From: Monoraphidium neglectum
Taxonomy: Eukaryota; Chlorophyta; Chlorophyceae; Sphaeropleales; Selenastraceae
NCBI RefSeq assembly: GCF_000611645.1
Contig: NW_014013367.1
Coordinates: forward strand, 1 to 10,468
Length of the DNA stretch: 10,468 nucleotides
Direction: 5' to 3'
Numbering within the stretch: the first letter of the stretch is position 1; each line of letters starts with the position of its first letter. Below the pieces are notes generated by a model. The model had not been told where the DNA came from. It did not search any database and worked only from the letters and a program-made list of their open reading frames with translations. Positions 6,155 through 10,468 of this stretch are shown in pieces. The position numbers were made by a program, and so were the translations under genes.

Positions 6155-9100
6155 CGTGCGTGCGCGCGCACGTGTGCATTCGTGCATGGTTGCTGTCTAA
6201 TACTGCCTGCCTGCATGGGCGGCGTGCCGAGGTGTAACCCCTTCCATCCCCCTTGAGCACGGCTTTTGATACAGCGGCACCTCCTCCAAGATGGACAGGT
6301 GCCGCTGCCTCTAGAGGCGCTTTGGCACTCGATTGAAAGGAAGTCATTCTCAGGCTGCGGATGCCACCCCTCAGTCTGCCTTGATGGCGCCCCCACCGCA
6401 GGCGCAGGGACCCAAGACGGGGCATCAAGGCATGCGTGGTGATGTGCAGGGTTGCGCATTACCCAATGCACACCTCCTTGTTCGACAGGTAAGAGAGCAG
6501 CAGCTTCTCAAACTCCTTGCTGTCGACCTTCAGAAACGTGAGCCTCTGGGGAGGTAGGGGCGCGCAGTAGCAAGCCGAGCAGTGTAGGGGGATGGATTCA
6601 AGGCCCTGTTTGTGACGGCGCCCAGATGACGCGCGCAACGGCATGTGATGGATGCCGCAGAGCACGAAGTCCCTCTGACGGCTGGGATGGGGCGCTGAGC
6701 CCACACAAGCGAGCTGCAGCAGCGCAAGGAGCGTGCGTGCGGTCCCTGACGGCCCCGCGGCACCACGCCCTCTGCGATTATTAGGATTGGTGAGGCAGGC
6801 GCACGCCTGGGTATCACACTCCATTATTCAGCCCTTGTAAAACGGGTGCGCGCGACGGGCGCTCGCGCCCAGCGCAGTCGCCCACCTCGTAATCACCGCT
6901 GCCCGGGATCGGCATGGGCTTGGCGATCAGCGACGGCCTGTTGGGCATGTACCCTGGAGAAATTGCGGTGAGAAAGGTTCAGGAGCGTCACGTCACCAAG
7001 AGTGCAGCATCATGAAGCATTCGAACGCGGCGCCCATGGGTGTGAGGGATAGGACTGACCTCCAAGGCCCTGCTGCCTCGGCTTGAGAGTCGCAGCAGCC
7101 AAGCTGGCATTGCTCAAAGCGCCAACCCCAACCGTGATTGACATAAGCATCGTGTGCCAGCGCTGTCGCGCAAAGCTGGAAAGATAGCGTGAAGGACACG
7201 CACCTGAGTAGTCGTACTGGTCAAAGTTGACCGCCGAGTGCGACATCGGGATCCAGGCCAGCGTGGTCAGCACGAACACCAGGTCTTGCTTGGTGTTGAG
7301 GTCGGGCCAGCCCTCCTTTATATCGGGGTGCCCCTTCTGCCTGACGTCCTCCCACCAGCCCTGAAGGGACGAGGGGGAGCGGCGTCGCGCACAATGGGCG
7401 CCGGTGCGTGCGCAACAGGCGCCGTGCGCGGGCTGTGGCGAAGCAACCTAATGCAGCGCAGCCATGACCAATCAGCGCGGGGGGGCAACGGGGCAGAGGA
7501 CGGGCGGCAGGAAACGCGGAGGGGCAAGACTGCCGCAAAGCAAGGGGCTGCCGTGTAGCATTTTGCTTTGTCGGCCCACTGCTGTGCTTGCTGCGTCCGC
7601 CTTTCGCACAAAATAGGTACAGGAGTGAGTGTTGCATGCGCGCTGCAGTCGCAATACCCATGTCCAAAGCACCCCAAGCCGAATACCCACGCACTGGCCA
7701 ATCCCCCCTTTCCCTTGAGCACACAGCGCATCCACAAACACCCAAAGCCCTTTCTGCACATTCCACCCATACAACCCCACCTGGAGCTCCGAGTCACCCG
7801 CCACATCAGCGTCACTCGTATAGTACAGGCTGACGTACTTCTCGTGGAACTTCTCGGCCGACTCCCACAGCAGGAGGCCGTCCTCGCCGTAGGGGTAGTT
7901 GCCAACCACCAGCTCCCCCTTGCTGTCCAGCAGGTTCCTGTGTGGTGACGGATATGCGCACAGCAAGGTCCAACCAAAAACAAATTAACATCGCGTCAAT
8001 GGACGTGGCCTGGGGTACCATGCTGCTTGAAGCATTTGCCGGAAGCAGGTTGCAGCTGCACGACCAGGTGTGCACACAAGGGCAGTTCCGCATTCGCCAA
8101 GACAGCAGGTGCCCTTGAAAGTCGCAGGCACGCGCTCGTGCAAGCGCAGGCACATTACAACGGTGGCGCCCGGCGATCCCAGCTGCTAGCTTGTGCAACC
8201 ACCAGAATCGGGGCGTCGGGCGGGCCGCCGCGCCCCGCGTGCGCCCACCGGCTGCGGAGGTTCTCCGGAAGGGCCTGCTTGTCGAAGCGCCAGTCCGCGT
8301 ACAGCTTGGATGATATCTCGAGGGAGAACCTGCGTTGTTGAAAATGCAGGGGTGGCGGGTTCTTTCGGGTGCTTGTGAAAGGGCAGGAAGCAGAGAGGCC
8401 TAGGGGGCAGGCCCTGGCCGTCGCGGGAGCTGTAGCGACACAGGCAGGCCAGGCGGCCAGCACGTCCACGCCCACCCCAGCCAGCTCGTCGCCCGCCCTC
8501 AAAGGCGGCGGCAGCGCGTGCGCGGTCTCAAAGTGCTGCACTGCTGGCGCCAGCCGCCCCCTTCCATGCATGCGGGTTGTGGCCACAGCGCCCCCGGTGG
8601 CAGGCGCTCACTTTCCCGGGCTGAAGGCCGACTCGATAACGCCGTCAAATTGGATGAGCAGCGCCCTTGCCAGGGAGTTGATGGTGAGGGTGTACCTGTA
8701 GTGGGGCACCACCAGCCGGTGAATCTGCGCGGTCGCGTCAGCGGTACGCGCAGGCAGGGATGGGGGCGTTGAGGAAGCGTGTGAACGTGTGCAAGCGGGC
8801 GGTGTGGGGCACTTTGACGGCAGCGTTGGCCCCATCGATGCAGGCCCGGGCTCTTGCGCACATGCAGGGCGTTAGACGGGGCAAGGGGGGGTGCGCGATG
8901 CAAGATTCGCGGGTGGTGCGTGGTGAGGAGGAGTTTAGACCGCACTTTGAGCAAAAAATGGGGTGAGTTGACAACGTTGGCGCTGGTAGGCCAAGCATAT
9001 TCATCCGGCGGCTGGGGCGGGGGTTTCGCGCAGAGCGCACCGGGTGCATCTCCGACAGCTGGCGGCGCGCGGCGATCAGGAAGGGCTCCGACGCGGCGTG

Positions 9101-10078
9101 GGTGTTGAGGAAGTGCGTGATGAGCTGGTGGATTCCCGAGTCTGGGGCGGGGAAGGGGGGGATGACGGAAAGGGGCCACCCAGAGTGGATGCGCCGCGCG
9201 GACAGTGGGGCCGCTGCTGAGGACCTCTAAACCGCAAGTGCCATAAAGGCTGGAGTGGCTGATGCCACCAGTGGCATTCGACGGCGCTGCCACGCCCAAT
9301 TCAGGCTGTGGTGGCGGCAAGGAGCCCTTGGCCGCGCCCCCACCGGCCCTGCGCCTGAAACATGACCTGTACAGCTGGACACGAACTTGATGGTGGCACC
9401 GGGCAGGACAGCGGCTGCGCGGCCGCCAGCGCAGTGCTGGCGGCACCGTGCACGCGCTTGTAAATGCCTATGATTCTTGCCCTGTGCACGCACCTATGGA
9501 GCTGAATACGGTTTTGGCCAGCAGCCATAGAGCCTCCCCTGACTTTGGGGTGTACGCAATAAACAGCTCATCAGGGTCAGACTTGAGCTCGATGGCAACA
9601 GGCAGCAGGTCACCCGCGTCACTGCGAGTGCAAGTGAGTGTTTCAGCAGTGGTCAGGCGCGACAGTTGCGCGTGCGTGCATGGTCATGTGTAAAGGTGAG
9701 TGAATGCAGGCAGACGGCGCCACCAGCGGTGCCGCCGCATGGTTGCAGCAATGGTTCAACACAGGTCAAAGGAAGGCGGCTCTGGATTTGCTTTGCCATG
9801 TTCAGCGGACGAGCCGCGCTTGAGGCAGCTAGTCAAAGGCGGCGCGCGAGCACGTAGACGCACCTGAGGTGCAGCAGCACGCGGCCGGCGTGCAGCGCGC
9901 GGTCCTGGTATGTGTCCCGCACGCGCGCCAGGTAGGGCAGCAGGGCGTCGGGGGCGTAGTCCACATAGAAGAGCCTGGGCTGGCCGGGGCCGGTGGTGAG
10001 CTCTTCCAGGGACTTGCCCTCGAGCTGGCCTGCGGGTGACGTGCCAGTGACGTCATCGATGTGAGAAAGAGAGAGGGA

Positions 10079-10149
<71 letters not shown>

Positions 10150-10468
10150 TGTGTGTGTGTGTGTGTGCGTGCAAGTATGTGAGCGTGTGTGTGAACCTGG
10201 AAGGGGTGCGCCATACTGCCAAAGAGCCGGTGGCGGCCGCGGCGCTACGAGAGCCGCCGCCGTCTCAACGGCCGCCCTCGCCCGCGGAGATCGTGCAGTC
10301 CCTGAAGCACGAACAACCGGAGGAGGGTCATGCGCGACCCCTGCACGTTGCGCGGGACGCAGCCCGCAGGCGCAAATGTCATCAATCACCTTATGGCCAC
10401 CAGCCGGAACGCCGCCAGCTTGAGGACCTTCCTGCAGAAGTCCCCCATCACCGCGCGCGCTGCCGGGT
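5497..10468 (-). CDS. Lipoxygenase LOX-B, C-terminal catalytic part (5' end outside window)
   Basis: This multi-exon gene encodes a lipoxygenase, a non-haem iron enzyme that adds O2 to cis,cis-pentadiene fatty acids such as linoleate and linolenate. Secure exons are 9864-10029, 9494-9621, 9041-9141, 8612-8724, 8249-8329, 7781-7937, 7204-7360, 6886-6953, 6474-6545, 5956-6054 and 5497-5694. All ten introns are GT-AG, and the phases fit without a stop, giving 445 residues. Counting the Q of QLEGK as 1, the iron ligands are H107, H112, H289, N293 and the terminal I445. The spacing matches soybean LOX-1 (499, 504, 690, 694, 839) closely. A150 aligns with the stereo-control Ala542, A164-F165 with the regio-control pair 556/557, and R306 with Arg707. 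The ending GVVPSVSI is the canonical LOX C-terminus. The PLAT domain and start codon lie beyond the right edge. Family assignment is near certain; a 13S product is inferred. Confidence 0.95.
5956..6054 (-). CDS. LOX-B exon: [21 protein letters not shown]
   Basis: This 33-codon exon matches the conserved 'ATLQVLSILSSHTTDEEYLG' segment of plant LOX. The donor is placed at ACG|GTGCGG so that GWLT joins DKKAVALQ of the last exon, like the family 'EWTSD..AL..F'. Its acceptor TTGCAG lies 10 nt from a 77-bp (CA)n tract in the intron. Confidence 0.9.
6068..6179. repeat. (GT)38 microsatellite plus CG-rich flank in LOX-B intron
   Basis: A perfect GT run covers 6068-6144, followed by CGCGCGCG and mixed TGCG steps to about 6179. 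It lies in the intron 6055-6473. In the sense of the LOX-B transcript it is (CA)n, separated from the 3' splice site by a short CTCTCTCG pyrimidine tract. Confidence 0.97.
6474..6545 (-). CDS. LOX-B exon: [20 protein letters not shown]
   Basis: This 24-codon, phase 0/0 exon covers the variable segment between the NRP motif and the 'ATLSVLE.LS.HS.DE' helix. Acceptor is CCCCAG and donor GAG|GTGTGC. It is placed by frame continuity and spacing rather than by a strong motif. Confidence 0.88.
6886..6953 (-). CDS. LOX-B exon: [14 protein letters not shown]
   Basis: This 22-codon exon continues [12 protein letters not shown], the LOX 'GYLPNRPT' motif. Its Arg aligns with soybean Arg707, which can hold the fatty-acid carboxylate in inverse substrate binding. 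Acceptor is TCCAG and donor GAG|GTGGGC. Confidence 0.95.
7204..7360 (-). CDS. LOX-B exon with His/Asn iron ligands ([10 protein letters not shown])
   Basis: The exon begins [19 protein letters not shown] and ends in [18 protein letters not shown]. His (codon 7238-7240) and Asn (7226-7228) are the third and fourth protein iron ligands, four residues apart as in soybean LOX-1. Third positions are G or C in 47 of 52 codons. Acceptor is TTCAG and donor GTGCGTG. Confidence 0.97.
7781..7937 (-). CDS. LOX-B exon: [12 protein letters not shown] to [12 protein letters not shown]
   Basis: The exon encodes 52 codons. [18 protein letters not shown] matches 'DYPYAVDGLEIWDAIKSW', and [14 protein letters not shown] matches 'EYVSFYYKSDEAV' of plant LOX. 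Acceptor is CACACAG and donor CAG|GTGGGG, phase 0 at the donor. Confidence 0.95.
8249..8329 (-). CDS. LOX-B exon: [21 protein letters not shown]
   Basis: The exon encodes 26 codons, matching the family segment 'SMEMSSAAYK.W.F.DQALPADL'. The chosen donor, CCG|GTGGGC at 8248/8247, is the one that keeps phase with the next exon (split codon CG|G = Arg). Reading through past it gives a non-LOX tail, so the intron is preferred. Confidence 0.88.
8612..8724 (-). CDS. LOX-B exon with stereo- and regio-control residues
   Basis: The exon reads [16 protein letters not shown], then [21 protein letters not shown]. It matches the plant segment 'LLHPHFRYTLEINALARQ..INADGIIE'. The Ala of SLAR takes the Coffa position, where Ala is typical of S-specific enzymes. 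Ala-Phe in ESAF aligns with the Ser/Thr/Cys-Phe pair of plant 13-LOX. Acceptor is GCGCAG and donor GTGAGC. Confidence 0.95.
9041..9141 (-). CDS. LOX-B exon with first two iron-ligand histidines
   Basis: The exon reads [19 protein letters not shown] followed by [15 protein letters not shown]. The two His of HFLNTH (codons at 9113-9115 and 9098-9100) are five residues apart, as in all LOX, and bind the catalytic iron. Donor is GTGCGC and acceptor CCCCAG. Confidence 0.96.
9494..9621 (-). CDS. LOX-B exon: LLPVAIELK to [10 protein letters not shown]
   Basis: The exon encodes 42 whole codons with one split base at each end. PVAIEL matches the conserved 'PLAIELS' strand of LOX, and EALWLLAK matches 'SIWQLAKAYV' just before the first iron-binding helix. 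Acceptor is ACTCGCAG and donor ATAG|GTGCGTG. Confidence 0.93.
9864..10029 (-). CDS. LOX-B exon: LEGKSLEEL to LLHL
   Basis: The exon encodes 54 codons ([27 protein letters not shown]). It corresponds to the plant LOX segment 'LFILDYHDALMPYL...TRTLLFL' at the start of the catalytic core. Acceptor is CCCGCAG and donor CAG|GTGCGT. It enters in phase 1 and leaves in phase 2, and the split codon AG|T gives Ser with the next exon. Confidence 0.9.
10085..10167. repeat. Interrupted (GT)n microsatellite in upstream LOX-B intron
   Basis: GT repeats run 10085-10148 and 10150-10167, broken by one C at 10149. In the transcript sense it is (CA)n upstream of a CT-rich tract and the 3' splice site at 10030, the same arrangement as in the intron at 6055-6473. 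Confidence 0.97.
10270..10301 (-). CDS. Tentative 32-nt micro-exon of LOX-B
   Basis: This exon is proposed because the exon ending at 10390 (phase 2) cannot join the exon starting at 10029 in frame. A 32-nt segment between acceptor CTTCAG and donor GTTGAG corrects the frame exactly and reads [10 protein letters not shown] before [10 protein letters not shown]. The donor is weak and differs from the GTG donors elsewhere in the gene, so this is a frame-based inference only. Confidence 0.25.
10390..10468 (-). CDS. Tentative upstream exon of LOX-B (cut by window edge)
   Basis: The minus strand reads an open stretch of 25 codons, including [20 protein letters not shown], with G or C at almost every third position. 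It ends at a possible donor (AAG|GTGATT). Position and codon use suggest a coding exon just before the secure part of LOX-B. It should fall near the family segment ending in LAGxNP..IR, but only the D-F-R...I-R pattern resembles it. Intron position and exact end are uncertain. Confidence 0.35.

Noticed and set aside
5803..6471. 222-codon minus-strand open frame across the (GT)n tract
   Set aside because: Only its LOX-like part (5956-6054) is an exon; the rest reads through introns and the microsatellite.
10040..10062. TGACGTCA-like palindrome (CRE type)
   Set aside because: The match is short and lies inside an intron next to a splice site; it could occur by chance.

Overview
The window looks like nuclear DNA of a green alga (Chlorophyta). 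It is GC-rich, and its genes are split into many short exons. The introns are about 240-420 bp, and nearly all 5' splice sites read GTG, most often GTGCG or GTGAG. Exon third positions are mostly G or C, a plant-type telomere motif (TTTAGGG) is present, and there are very long (CA)n/(TG)n tracts. No bacterial gene, rRNA, tRNA, CRISPR array or transposon is visible. The species cannot be named from this sequence.

Everything recognisable as coding belongs to two lipoxygenase (LOX) genes, both on the minus strand and arranged head to tail. The right-hand gene (called LOX-B here) enters over the right edge and ends at a TGA at 5497. Eleven exons (10029 down to 5497) join in frame to give the C-terminal 445 residues. 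They hold the whole iron centre: His and His in THFLNTH, His and Asn in SHSAVNF, and the C-terminal Ile. Two further short exons at 10270-10468 are tentative. The left-hand gene (LOX-A) starts at an ATG at 3433 with a probable plastid transit peptide and runs off the left edge. Its N-terminal half contains LOX landmarks: a PLAT-like end (RFLANSY), RTFFADTALP, a YDFDVYNDLG segment, PVVGGSSEYPYPRR, and a segment equivalent to the plant YVPRDE region.

Layout from left to right: 1-3433, LOX-A (minus, 5' part of the gene, 3' end outside the window); 3434 to about 3600, its 5' UTR and core promoter; about 3600-4480, intergenic DNA without recognisable content; 4482-4514, a perfect telomere-like inverted repeat; 4574-4769, an alternating purine/pyrimidine tract ending in (CA)28; about 4960-5496, the LOX-B 3' UTR with a probable UGUAA poly(A) signal and two long G runs; 5497-10468, LOX-B (3' part of the gene).

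Both genes encode non-haem iron dioxygenases that peroxidise polyunsaturated fatty acids, the first step of oxylipin synthesis. LOX-B carries Ala at the stereo-control (Coffa) position and Phe at the second position of the plant regio-control pair, which suggests a 13S type. LOX-A is probably plastidial. The two genes show non-overlapping halves of the protein here, so their similarity to each other cannot be measured from the window. The simplest reading is a tandem LOX array.
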